Assembly: GCA_949128115.1 (NCBI GenBank)
Contig: OX421962.1
Location: 100,222,836-100,286,835, forward strand
Direction of reading: 5' to 3'
From: Anaspis maculata
Lineage: Eukaryota; Arthropoda; Insecta; Coleoptera; Scraptiidae
DNA: 64,000 bases
The position numbers were made by a program, and so were the translations under genes. Under the pieces are notes generated by a model. It was given only the letters and a program-made list of their open reading frames with translations, was not told where the DNA came from and searched no databases. Below, one piece after another: positions 42,660-53,054 of this stretch. Numbering within the stretch: position 1 is the first letter of the stretch; each line of letters opens with the position of its first letter.

Positions 42660-43075
42660 TAATTGGGGAGAGAATGCAATGAAGATGAAAATTTGGCAAC
42701 ACATGTCTCAGACGTTCCCCTCGAAATAAAAATCGCCCTGTTTTTGCTGGGAAATCTATTTCTCAAGAATCTGCAGTTAACAGAAAAACGTTCCTCTAAT
42801 CAACAATGAAAGAATTTTTAAAAGAGTTAAGAGGGTAGTTCGAAGATTCCAGAGTATGTTTAACGGAAACAATGTTGTTGCCTTCAATTTGGTGTATCAC
42901 AAGATAAGTAATGCAATTTGAAATTAAAAACTAGGGTAGGGGGTGGGGGCAGAGGGATTGAAGATAAGAATTTGGCAATACGTGTCCTAGATGTCCCTCT
43001 CAAAAAGAAAATCGACTTGTCAGCTTTTTCTCAGAAAAAAATTGTGCAGCGAGAAATTGGAGACGAGTCCTTTCC
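42660..43075 (+). repeat. Diverged direct duplication, ~275 bp apart
   Basis: The block GATGAAAATTTGGCAACACA ... CTCAGACG at about 42680 recurs as GATAAGAATTTGGCAATACG ... CTAGATG at about 42962. Confidence 0.5.
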
Positions 43076-43294
43076 AAAAAACCACCCCGTATGTCGGATG
43101 ATGAACTAAAAGAATTACTGAATGTTAACGAATTCACAGCAAGAATGAATCTAGGAAATTGATGCCCATATTGGTAAGTCAAAAAAAAATTTAATCCAGA
43201 GTGAGATAAAACAAAAAATATCGATAAAATATTGATAATTGAAGTCTTATCACTCCATTTCTGTCGAATAAAGAGTTTTATCTATTTTTTCACT

Positions 43295-45505
43295 AATAGG
43301 CCAGTCAAATAGGGAAAGCTGGAGGGAAAAAACTGTTGGAGTTTTGGAAATCTGACAGTAATGTCCGGTATGGTGTACTGATAAACATACTAAAAGTCCC
43401 CAGCTCTACCTATTGAGCTCGAGCCGCCATCTTGGAAAAATGGTCCTTCGATCCAGTTTTCTGCTTATATTGCGCTAATCATCAGAGATATTCAATTAGG
43501 TTTCATTAAAAATCAAGGCTATAAAATTGTCTACAAAAATTGCTCTATACCAATTTGTCTCTCGTATCTACTGATATTAATTAAATTGAATTAACAAATA
43601 AAAATTAAAAAAAAGCGATTTTTTGCCTATGGCTGGAGATATTGTCTTCAAAATTTGTGAAGATGTTAGCAGTCTACATCAAAGCTAAATGTGACAGTTG
43701 AAATAGAAAGAAAAATTGCGAAAATATTTTTTATTCTATTTTTTAAATTAAGCAAAAATTTGGTTCTCGAGTTTGACATTTCCAACAGGGCGGAGTAAAG
43801 GTTTCAATCAAACATCAATCAGTTTTGATATTTACATATTGTAAGACAAGATTTCATCAATATTGTGCCTTCACGATCTTCTGGAATGCTCGATATGAAT
43901 TAAACAGAAAGAATAATCGCTAAGTCCAAAAAGTGTTGTCGACTGGTTCTGAAGGAAACATTTCGAAACAAAAGACATCAGCAAAGGATATACAGAAGGT
44001 CCAAAGGTTATTCAACTGTATATGACCCCCATATTGAGGTGCCTTATCCAAAATAGTACAAAAGAATCAATCAAAATGTTAAAATCCACCCTGTATAACG
44101 AAAAGTAACGATACAAAATGGAAGTAGTAAGGCATACCTGGTGTCAAAAATACAGCCTTCACATTGCTGGAAAAAAGAACAAAATTGATCGATTTATTTG
44201 AAAGTTATTAGTCCTCAAACTTGACTTTACAAATTTCAGCCAGTGAAATAGGGAAAAGTAGAGAGAAGTAACTGTCGGAGTTTCAGAAATTTGACAGGAA
44301 TGTTCGCTAAGGTATACTAATGAACATACTAAAAGTCCCCGCCAGTACCTGTTGCGCTTGAGCCGCCATCTTGAAATAATGGTCCTTCGATCAAATTTAT
44401 TACCATTTTTCCAAGATGGCGGCTCGAGCACAACAGGTAGTGGCGGGGACTTTTAGTATGTTTATTAGTATACCTTAGCGAACATCCCTGTCAAATTTCT
44501 GAAACTCCGACAGTTACTTCTCTCTACTTTTCCCTATTTCACTGGCTGAAATTTGTAAAGTCAAGTTTGAGGACTAATAACTTTCAAATAAATCGATCAA
44601 TTTTGTTCTTTTTTTCAGCAATGTAAAGGCTGTATTTTTGACATCATGTATGCTTTACTACTTCCATTTTGTATCGTTACTTTTTGTTATACAGGGTGGA
44701 TTTCAACATTTTGATTGATTCTTTTGTACTATTTTGGATAAGGCACATCAATATGGGGCTCATATACAGTTGAATAACCTTTGGACCTCCTGTATATCCT
44801 TTGCTGATGTCTTTAGTTCCGAAATGTTTCCTTCATAACCAATCGACAACACTTTTTGGACCTAGCTATTATTCTTTTAGTTTAATTCATATCGAGCATC
44901 CCAGAAGCTCGTGAAGGCACAATACTGATGAAATCTTGTCTTACAATATGTAAATATCAAAACTGATTCATGTTCGATTGAAACCTCTACTCCGCCCTGT
45001 TGGAAATGTCAAACTCGAAAATCAATATTTTGCTTAATTTGAAAAAAAAAAAATAAAAAATATTTTCGCAATTTTTTTTTCTATCTCAACTGTCACGTTT
45101 AGCTTTGATGTAGACTGCCAACATCTTCACAAATTTTGAAGACAATATCTTTTAGCCATAGGCAAAAAATCGCTAAATTTTAGATTTTTTTTTTGTTCAA
45201 GTTAATTTTATCAATATCAACATATACGAGAAAAAAATCGGTATGAAACAATTTTTGTGGGCAATTTTATAGCCTTGATTTTTTATGAAACTTGATTGAA
45301 TATCTCTGATGATTAGCGGAATATGAGCAGAAAATTGGATCGAAGGACCATTTTTCCAAGATGGCGGCTCGAGCTCAATAGGTAGAGTTGGGGACTTTTA
45401 GTATGTTTAACAGTACACCTTACCGGACATAACTGTCAAATTTCCAAAACTCCAACAGTTTTTTCCCTCAAACGGAAAAATTTGTTCTAATTTGACTGGC
45501 CTATA
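43295..45505. mobile_element. Foldback FB11 (2.2 kb), nested in the hAT-like element
   Basis: ATAGGCCAGTCAAAT at left is mirrored at 45489-45505. The arms are ~1.1 kb each with a loop of only ~20 bases near 44400. Each arm starts and ends with a diverged copy of a ~160 base module (about 43300-43455 and 44240-44395), giving four module copies. Each module holds AACATACTAAAAGTCCCC and GAGCCGCCATCTTG. Confidence 0.9.
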
Positions 45506-45726
45506 AGGTATTTCAACAGTTTTCTTCATAACTCAATTCGTTATCTTGCAAAAACTGAATGTTGATATATTTCTGGAAGACACGTCTTGCGGAGGCTGAA
45601 GACGAAAACTTGGGACAAAAAGCTTCTAGATATTTGAAAAGTATATGAAACTGCAACTTTTCCGCGCTATTAGAAGTCCGTATTATGAAAACAAAAAAAA
45701 CACACCTATAGCAGCGGCCCACCCTA

Positions 45727-45734
45727 CTGTATAC
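45727..45734. other. Right 8 bp target-site duplication
   Basis: CTGTATAC, identical to the left copy at 40954-40961. Confidence 0.85.
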
Positions 45735-45877
45735 GACCTCTCCACGGAAATTTGGAAAATCGCCTCGACCAAAATTGCTTGAAAATCTTCAGAGAACATG
45801 TATGCCAAAGGGCATTGCATTCCTCAAATTTGCAGCGAATAATGGATTTTACGAACGTACCGACTCCACTATAAAAC

Positions 45878-45915
45878 ATATGTTGCCAAACTTTAACATG
45901 ACTTGCCTCTAGAAC
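45878..45915 (-). repeat. Short dispersed repeat, copy of 36430-36466
   Basis: About 37 bases (GTTGCCAAACTTTAACATGA then CTTGCCTCTAG) are the inverted copy of 36430-36466. Confidence 0.75.
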
Positions 45916-45965
45916 CACTTTCCAGGCCACTTTTTCAAAAATGATCCCAGTCTATAGGTCAAAGT

Positions 45966-46430
45966 TTGCACTGCATTGTTTTTGCATTTGTGGATTATGA
46001 GCAGGCATTTGACAGCGTAAATAGACGAACATTACCACAATTACTGACGAAAATAGACGCATCAAGAAAATTAATCAATTTGGTGAAGATGCTCCTGAAT
46101 GACACTAGCGCAAAGGCTTATCTCTGGGGCACAATGACTGAAACAATCAGGTCAGGAGTAAGACAAGGAGACGCACTGTCAGCCCAGCTCACAGAGTAGG
46201 CCCAGCTCTTCAATATTGTGCTAGATGAAGCCCAAAAGCAATGGACATCGGGGGTGCATAGCAACGAAAACTCACCAGATATGTGCATATGCCGACGGCA
46301 TTGTTATTATGGCAAGCGAAATACAAGAACATTGAAGAAAGTGTTTGGAAAGCTAGAAAGAAACTGCAAAAAATACGGGCTAATATTTGATGAAAGTTGA
46401 ACAAAATATGTGAATCTATCTAGAAAGGAA
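45966..46430 (+). pseudogene. LINE reverse transcriptase fragment
   Basis: The + strand encodes an RT palm segment: FVDYEQAFDSVNRR (block A), SGVRQGDALSAQL (block B2), then LFNIVLDEAQKQW after an in-frame TAG near 46197. After a frame shift it reads AYADGIVIM at about 46285-46311, the catalytic YADD block with its second Asp changed to Gly. The fingers and the rest of the ORF are missing. The order and motifs are those of non-LTR retrotransposons. The clade is not assigned. Stop, frameshift and catalytic loss show it is dead. Confidence 0.75.
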
Positions 46431-47162
46431 ATCACTACAGAGAACCTGATATCTGAAAGTTGAAAATTATAGTACTGAGAGATTAAAAGAATTTAGTTAT
46501 TTGTAGCCGAAACCTGGACCATGACCGATGCAGATGAAGATAATAGTCAGGGGTCATCCGGTATTCCGTGGGCTCCTTCGTGAGGGGGGCAAGGGACCTT
46601 CAATTTCTTATTGTCCTATATCCTATATGTGGAGATACCGAAATGTTTTGGTGCCACTTTCAAAATGGCGGTCGTTTGTTCCCGTTGACATTATTCGGAC
46701 CTAACTTGCTTCATCCCCACCCGATTTGAATTTTTTTTTTAATACGTGAATCCATATTCTTTGTCCGCTGCTATCATCGGTTATCATTTATATCAATCTG
46801 TTTGACCGCAATTAGGAAAAAACTGAAAATTATGATGACTTTTAGTCCTATAGGTTTCTCGACTGTTTCCCAACCTAATTCAAGTTGTATTGATCTCAAC
46901 AGTATCTACAATGAATGAAGTAAACTAAAAACTCAGCTTGCTGAAACAATAATGGCCACAAGTGATACAGTAGGTAAAAAAAGAGCGATATTCACGAAAA
47001 ATGGTGAAATTAAGAAGGAAAGTGCCGTGTGTTTTCTCAGAAAGTAGATATACGTGTTATTTTCTAGTTACTACTTCTCTCGCCTCTGAAGACACCGAAA
47101 TGCTCTGGTACCAATTCCAAAATGGCGTCGTTCCAAAATGACTACCATTTGATTTTGGTAAC
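46431..47162. other. No gene; diverged module copies
   Basis: The module ACCGAAATGYTTTGGTGCCA...CAAAATGGCG appears at 46637-46672 and in weaker form at 47094-47130. The same module recurs in both arms of FB12. Confidence 0.6.
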
Positions 47163-48165
47163 ATGGATTCAGACTCAACTTACGCCTATTTTCGCTCGAC
47201 TCAAACCGATTTTGATGATTTTTCTTTTGATCAGGTATAGATTGATGTTCTCTAGGTATATGCTATCGTCCAAAATTTGCATTTGTGCCAAACAGTTTTC
47301 CCAAAAAAAGAATCTAGAAAATCAGTGATTTTTACGATTCCAATTGCCTCAGGTGCTGTGTGCTGTGTGCTGTGTGCCTCCTCGTGAGAGGCATGGCCGA
47401 AAAATATTTCTGTATTATTCTCATATGTATGAAGTTACCGAAATGCTTTGGTGCCACTTTCAAAATGGCAGCGTATCGGTTTGGCGGCCACCTTAACTTT
47501 GGTAGGGTGTTCAATAATGCAAAAATTCCAACTCGGTAACCAAAAGAGTTATAGTGATGAAAGTCACAAGGTAGATTCACAATTCAATGCTTGTTAAGAT
47601 AAAATAAATCGCATCTCCATATCTTGAGCCATTCCGGGAAAATACCGATATTAGTGGTCAGTTGCATAAAAATTGACATTTTTTAATAAATCAGTGGGTT
47701 TTTCAGGAACGACTTAAGAAATGGAGATGCGGTTCATTTTATCTTAAGAAGCGTTGAGTTGTTAATCTACCTTGTGACTTTCATCACTATAACTCTCTTG
47801 ATTACCGAGTTGGAATTTTTGCATTATTAAAATCTAGGTGGCCGCCAAATCGGTACGCTGCCATTTTGAAAGTGGCACCAAAGCATTTCGGTAAATTCAT
47901 ACATTATGAGAATAATAAAAAAATATTCGCCAGGCATGCCTCTCACGGAGAAGCACGCAGCACCTGAGGCAATAGGGATCGTAAAAATCACTGATTTTCT
48001 AGTTTTTTCACTTTTTGGGAAAACTACTTGGCACACATGCAAATTTCGTACAAAATGAATAAGAGAACATCAATCCATACCCGATCAAAAAAAAAAAAAA
48101 AAATCATGAAAATTGGTTTGAGTCGAACGAAAACAGGCGTAAGTTGGGTGTGAATCACGGATTTC
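47163..48165. mobile_element. Foldback FB12 (1.0 kb)
   Basis: The left arm (GACTCAACTTACGCCTATTT ...) is mirrored to about 48165. The arms are ~470 bases and the loop ~60 bases (about 47640-47700). A (GCTGTGT)n run at 47353-47378 is present only in the left arm. Confidence 0.85.
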
Positions 48166-48437
48166 TGAATATAGAGCTGGATAGCTATAATCACAATATA
48201 CCCCCACCACAATTTTTGTCGAACGCGTGTTGGCCGCCATACTGTGCTAATTTTTAGTTACTTCAATGCTTGTGGGTTGGCAAAGCTGCGAATAATTGTC
48301 ATCCCTGAGTGTCACTTTGATTGCCAAATGTCACCCAAATGTCAATCTATTGTCATTTTTTGACGTTTTTCTTGTTTATCCGTTTCTTTGTGCGAAGTTT
48401 TCTCGACGTTTTTCAGCGATTTGTTGAAGAAAAAGAC

Positions 48438-48768
48438 TTGATGTCGTCCTGTTTTGTGCCTAGTTGGAAAAATAGCGACAAACAAAACAAAACCGGCATA
48501 ACCTATCATGTGTAAGTTCGATGTTTTTATCCGATTTTTCATTTATTACAAAAGAATTATTTCAGGTTTCCGAAACGATCAAAGTGGAGTGGCTCCAGGC
48601 CAGCAGTAGGGATCAACAAACATTTATTCAGCAGCGTAACAATGAGAGCGTGTTTGTTCAGATCATTTCTTGGATGAAGCCTTCGAGCGAATTGGATTGC
48701 TCAAGAAACTGAAACCCAATGTAATTCCTTCACTTGATTTGCCTACCCTGAGACCACGGTATACCTGA
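48438..48768 (+). pseudogene. THAP-domain gene relic with a 52 nt intron
   Basis: Exon 1 starts with ATG at 48438 and reads MSSCFVPSWKNSDKQ ... TGITYHV. A GTAAGT donor at 48514 and a TTATTTCAG acceptor at 48565 define a 52 nt intron, and the frame resumes as FPKR. Then a shifted frame gives KVEWLQAS, and a second shift gives CSDHFLDEAFERIGLLKKL then PNVIPSL and a TGA at 48766. Together C-x4-W, H-V-F-P, Trp, C-x2-HF and the final L-K-P-x-V-I-P-S are the complete landmark set of a THAP C2CH finger. Two frameshifts break it. A Ser/Thr/Pro-rich frame continues after the stop. Confidence 0.75.
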
Positions 48769-48996
48769 GACCCATTCCAGTAGCTTCAAAAAGCAGTCGA
48801 GCTATCCAGGAAGCTCCAACAACCACAAGCCAAGTTATGCCGGAATCATGACCAGATCAAGCTATGCCGAAAGCATCAACAAGCCAAGCTATGTCGGAAT
48901 TATTATTAAGCACAAAGAAACAATTATGTTATACTTCAATAATTGTTTTCATTTTATTTTTGTGATATAAATCAGGTTCGTGTTTGTGTTGTTTTG

Positions 48997-49138
48997 TAGC
49001 GTTTTAAAATCACTAGAACCGATCCAGTTCGGCTCTAAAATCAGGGGATCCGATAGGTTCTCGAAAATCCTTGCCCAATCAGTGATAGCGATTTTCGAGC
49101 TGATCTGGCTCCGTTCTGGCCAGTCGAAGGCGCCATTA
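48997..49138 (+). mobile_element. MITE-B copy 2
   Basis: Matches 23725-23874 (GGCTCTAAAATCAGGGGAT ... GCGATTTTCGAGCT ... GGCTCCGTTCTGG) with more decayed ends. It lies inside the THAP-bearing element. Confidence 0.8.
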
Positions 49139-49551
49139 GTTTTTTGCTTGAGTTTCTACGTTTTGTCTTCGAAACAATTCATCAAATACCTTACGTTTCC
49201 AACATGTGTACGTACGTATGTGATCGTATGTAGTTAACTATTCCAAAATAAAATGAGTTGCAATTTGTAATAAACAACATTAATGAAATCATAACCACTA
49301 ACCAATAATTAAAAAATGAATAATAGGAAGATTCAAGAACCAAGAATCATTCTACGAAACAAAAGTACAAGCATCTTAGCTTTCTCCCAGTAGGACTCGT
49401 CCAGTTTCAGGTAATTATTATTTCACAATTAATATTTGAAACAAATGTAAACACCAATGCACAAAAGACGGCGGTTTATATTTAGAATCCGATTTGTTGC
49501 CCGTCAGCCACTAACATTTTAGCACAGTATGGCGGCCAGCTGGGTTCGGAC

Positions 49552-50002
49552 AACACGCATGTGCTGTACACATACTTAAATAGCTATACCGCTCATGAAC
49601 CTATTGCGCATTCTGCTGCGCCGCGTAACAAAAGGAGTTAGAGAATGACGCCATCTTGATGGTTAATTTCCAGTGTATCTCAAAATACCGAGCTATATAG
49701 CTACCACAAAATATCCTAAGGCCCGTGAAACTGATCAAACCTTCTGCAATTTTACAATAGCGATCCAGTTTTCTCAAGTACCATCACGTAAGTGTATTTA
49801 GTTTTCTTGAAATTACGAAATACTCACATCAAGTTGGATGGTTGGGAGTCACTGTACTCTGAGTAAACGAAACGTCAAGTGACAGCTTTTTGACAGTGTA
49901 AATAAACATCACGTAGTTAACCGAACTTTTGGATGCTGGAATGATCGCACACCTTTTCTTCACCTGTTGATTCCCACTTGATGTTATTAGTGTTGATTCC
50001 AC
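49552..50002 (-). repeat. Repeat R1, copy C, interrupted at 50002
   Basis: Inverted copy of 17420-17873. Identity stops at about 50002, where LTR-like sequence (TGTGGTGGCC) begins. Copy B continues through GATACTACGTGC, so it shows the uninterrupted site. Confidence 0.8.
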
Positions 50003-52942
50003 TGTGGTGGCCGTGAATTTTAAAATTACTAAATAATAGCAATCTGGAGTGTCGTGAATTTTAATTACTCAATAATATTTCAATTACTCAATAATTAACA
50101 AAATTACTTTTAATCAATCAATAATTGTGCGAATTTAATTCGATTACTATCATTCGTGAATGGCAAAGCATTTAATTAACACACGCATGTGCAGAAGTAA
50201 CTCAAGAAATCGTCAAATTATTATTTCTTTAGAGCACGCCATATATTCAAAGTCGCCCGAGCAAATGATATGCACCTCTCATGTGCGCCAAACTGATGGT
50301 GGGGATTAGTACATACCCACACATACCTACCGATGCATTCCGCCAACCAGATAAAAGACTGGGAAATCGAAGTGAAAAACAAGCTAATTACTTCGCAAAG
50401 AAGAATACATAAATTACCTTCCTTTACGACATTTTGCAGAATACAAATACAAATCTACGCGATTTTACCAACAGCGGAATCAAACATCACTTACGAATTC
50501 ACAAGAAAAACACCACCATAAATCTTTCGGTGCTATTAAAAACCCAGTAAATACTTAGAAAATCTAACACCCAGCCGGACGGAAGATAAGGTTCCACAAG
50601 CAAAATTCAATAGATATTAGGTCGTAAAATTCAATCTCTAACGAAGCGGGTCTAGGATGAAACAGAATTCCAGAGAAAAAATGGAAAAAACAAAATCGTA
50701 AATTACCAGTGCACGGGAAAGGTTCCCCTAGTACTCCATGCCGACTACAATCATCGGCTTGAGACGCGGCTAGCAATATAGGCACAGATAAAGGCACGGG
50801 CGAGCGTGTACCGTGAGTATCTATCTAATTGGGTAAATAAATCGTAAATCTTACTGACGCGGGAGATATTATAAAAGCAAAAAAAAATCGGAAGGAAGAC
50901 AAGAGAGTGTAGTCAGTCCAGTTTAGCCTGCAGTATCGACAAGAAGTAGTTGCAACAACGAAACTATGTAGGTGCACTTCAGTTTTAGTCAGTCGATTTT
51001 GAACCAGTGAAAATCCAACATATAGTCAGTGCGATGCAGTTCATAATAAAAATACACAGTGCAGTGGCCAGCCAATTAAAATATTACCAGCAGCTAAATT
51101 AGTGAACAGTGTTAATTCAGTTTCCGACAAAAATGTGACACAACGCTACGCAGCCACTTTCTTCTCTGGTGAAACCTTTTTGATTCTTTTTCTTATACTT
51201 ATACCTTGAAATGATTTTGAATTGTGCTTTAATTTTAGTATGTTTTTATTCAGTCATGTCCCATCTGCATGACCATTTTATTGTGCCCGAATTATTAAAC
51301 AATAGTCATACGTAAAAGCCTCGATTCGAACCCAAATTCTTCATGTATTTTCCCTTTGTATATTTTACACTAGTTTATTTTCAGACAGTAATTAGATAAG
51401 GACTGTAATTGCATCCAATGTTTAAACCTGTGAAATTTCCATACTTAATATGCAGTCTTAATTTTTGCAGCTTGAAAGAAACTCTTTTTCTATATTTAAT
51501 CGTGTTGCTAAAAATTCGTTCAATAATTATACAAATTTTTCTAACGCATGTTTTCCACGTTTCCGAATAGAGTGAGAAATTCAACCCAGTCAACTATTTA
51601 TTTTTCAGTTTTCTTTGGTAATACTTTTATCGCGAAAAATCGCGCAAAAGATCCAGTCAGTGATTTTGGAAATTGTTCGCAACGTTGAACACCTCTACCT
51701 TCTTTCTAAAATAGGACTACCGTCGGATAAAATTTAATGCAATAGTTTTTTTTTATGCCTTTAGGCACAAATAACGCTGTTTTCCACCGTTCAATGGTTG
51801 AGATAATAGTTCAGTCGTTTCAAGAAAAATTACGTACTTCTATATTGTTTTTCCTCGCAAAAATCCAGTATTAATTACCACGCATAATTTTCTAATTGTC
51901 TTTTCTATACCAGACCTAAAACAAATCGACAAGGAGTTGTCCAAAATTGAGTAATCCTTTTTTTTTATATACTACCATAAACTATTCAGTGAAGCGAGCT
52001 TTTGAAACCATTTTTGACAATAGCTAATTACGTATCAGTAAATTCAGAAAATACTTTCCAAACATTTCCGTGACGCCCTAAGGCATTAAAATTATGCTAA
52101 ATATCAAAACGTATTTTCCAAATAAATTAAATGCCTCTTTTCGATGCTCACATTTCATGTAAGCGACGGAAACCAGTTATATTCAATTTCACACCGTCAA
52201 GCCAGGAAAACTAGTCCAGGAATTCTTTTTCTATAGCAATAAGTCCGAAAGCTAAATAATCATTCCCTACAATTTTTGTAATCATTTTACTTATAAATCA
52301 ACAGGCATAGTAAGCTTGAAATTTCCATTTTTTGTGTAATAGTTTTTCCCTATACTTAGTAAAATCATGCATGTATCCAGCGCACTATTCGTGACCATCA
52401 TGAAACACATAGATTACAATTATTATTCGTCCAAATTTTATGTAAATTATCCAAATTTCATGAACTTAGAAAAACCAGTTTTTAGTTACTAATTAGGTAG
52501 TATTTTAGACTAAGCTTCATTTCTATTTTCTGTACATATTTTCATTCGTTAATTTTTGTAATAAATTTTATTAAATGTTGCTCGTTTTCAAGTTATTGAC
52601 TAACATGAAGTAAATTAGGACTAAAAGGGACATTCCATCTATTCTGTTCGGGTTAACGCTACCACATCTTAAAGGGCATAAGTAGATAATAATTGACAGT
52701 GTTTTTGAGACGTGATTTCGACAGAGTAAGTATAAAGTGTTTAGACAATAGATTGACATCCACCAGTTGACAAAACCCTACCTGGGAAGGTAGGTCGAAT
52801 CCACACCGCCTTTTGTGAAAGTAGATTATTGTAAGGGCGAATAAAGGCTCCCAATGGCCTTTTAAAACAACCCATTGGGTGGTGTCAGATTTATACGGCC
52901 CGTTGAGCCTTTCCATCTAATCAACAACTAAAAAGTGTCGCG
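50003..52942 (+). other. LTR-like region upstream of the gypsy element
   Basis: It begins TGTGGTGGCC at the R1 break, as an LTR would. It has a TATA box (50870-50877), CAGT-rich sequence after it, and AATAAA signals at about 52558 and 52843. It has no coding frame. It is either the bulk of a ~3 kb 5' LTR or a different LTR or element joined to a truncated 5' LTR. The candidate 3' LTR shows no visible similarity to it. Confidence 0.45.
50870..50877 (+). promoter_or_regulatory. TATA box, probable LTR promoter
   Basis: TATAAAAG with an initiator-like TCAGTC at 50913-50918, somewhat farther downstream than usual. It would drive rightward transcription towards Gag-Pol. Confidence 0.5.
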
Positions 52943-52970
52943 TAAGCTTTGCTCAGATAGCCTGCGACAC
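52936..52970. repeat. Short hairpin GTGTCGC...GCGACAC
   Basis: A 7-base inverted pair with a ~20 base loop overlapping the start of the 88-base shared block. The left stem is absent at the 3' copy. Confidence 0.6.
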
Positions 52971-53030
52971 TTGACTGATGCCACCGAAGTATGCTCCAGC
53001 ACTGCCAATCCTGACTACAAGGGCTGGACA
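52943..53030 (+). repeat. 5' LTR terminal segment (88 bp, U5 end)
   Basis: Identical over 88 bases to 63912-63999. It ends GGGCTGGACA, six bases before the primer-binding site. This position marks it as the right end of the 5' LTR. Confidence 0.85.
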
Positions 53031-53036
53031 TATTTT

Positions 53037-53054
53037 TGGTGTCAGAAGTGGGAT
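53037..53054 (+). promoter_or_regulatory. Primer-binding site, tRNA-Leu type
   Basis: TGGTGTCAGAAGTGGGAT is complementary to CCA plus the 3' end of leucine tRNAs as I know them. The tRNA primes minus-strand DNA synthesis. The six-base gap from the LTR end is normal for Ty3/gypsy elements. Confidence 0.75.

Larger units (their letters stand above)
40962..45726. mobile_element. hAT-like DNA transposon (4.77 kb), non-autonomous
   Basis: Perfect 12 bp termini TAGGGTGGGCCG and CGGCCCACCCTA sit inside a perfect 8 bp duplication (CTGTATAC). Both are hallmarks of the hAT superfamily, whose termini start C/TAG-G-like and whose targets are 8 bp. A subterminal block CTAATAGTGCGGAAAAG (41001-41017) returns inverted at 45657-45673. 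The interior holds two short coding-like pieces and a 2.2 kb foldback (43295-45505). No full transposase or hAT dimerisation domain was seen. Confidence 0.75.
48217..49554. mobile_element. DNA element carrying a THAP pseudogene (1.3 kb)
   Basis: A perfect 20 bp inverted pair, TGGCCGCCATACTGTGCTAA at 48231-48250 and its complement at 49519-49538, extends outward in imperfect form (TTGTCGAAC / GTTCGGACAA). Between them lie a THAP gene relic, MITE-B copy 2 and AT-rich sequence. THAP plus terminal repeats recalls P-type elements, but no P-type catalytic region or target duplication is visible. I infer a non-autonomous derivative. Confidence 0.6.

Noticed and set aside
52801..52805. CCACA as the right end pairing with TGTGG at 50003
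   Set aside because: No matching target duplication follows it. Kept only as one of several unresolved LTR-boundary options.
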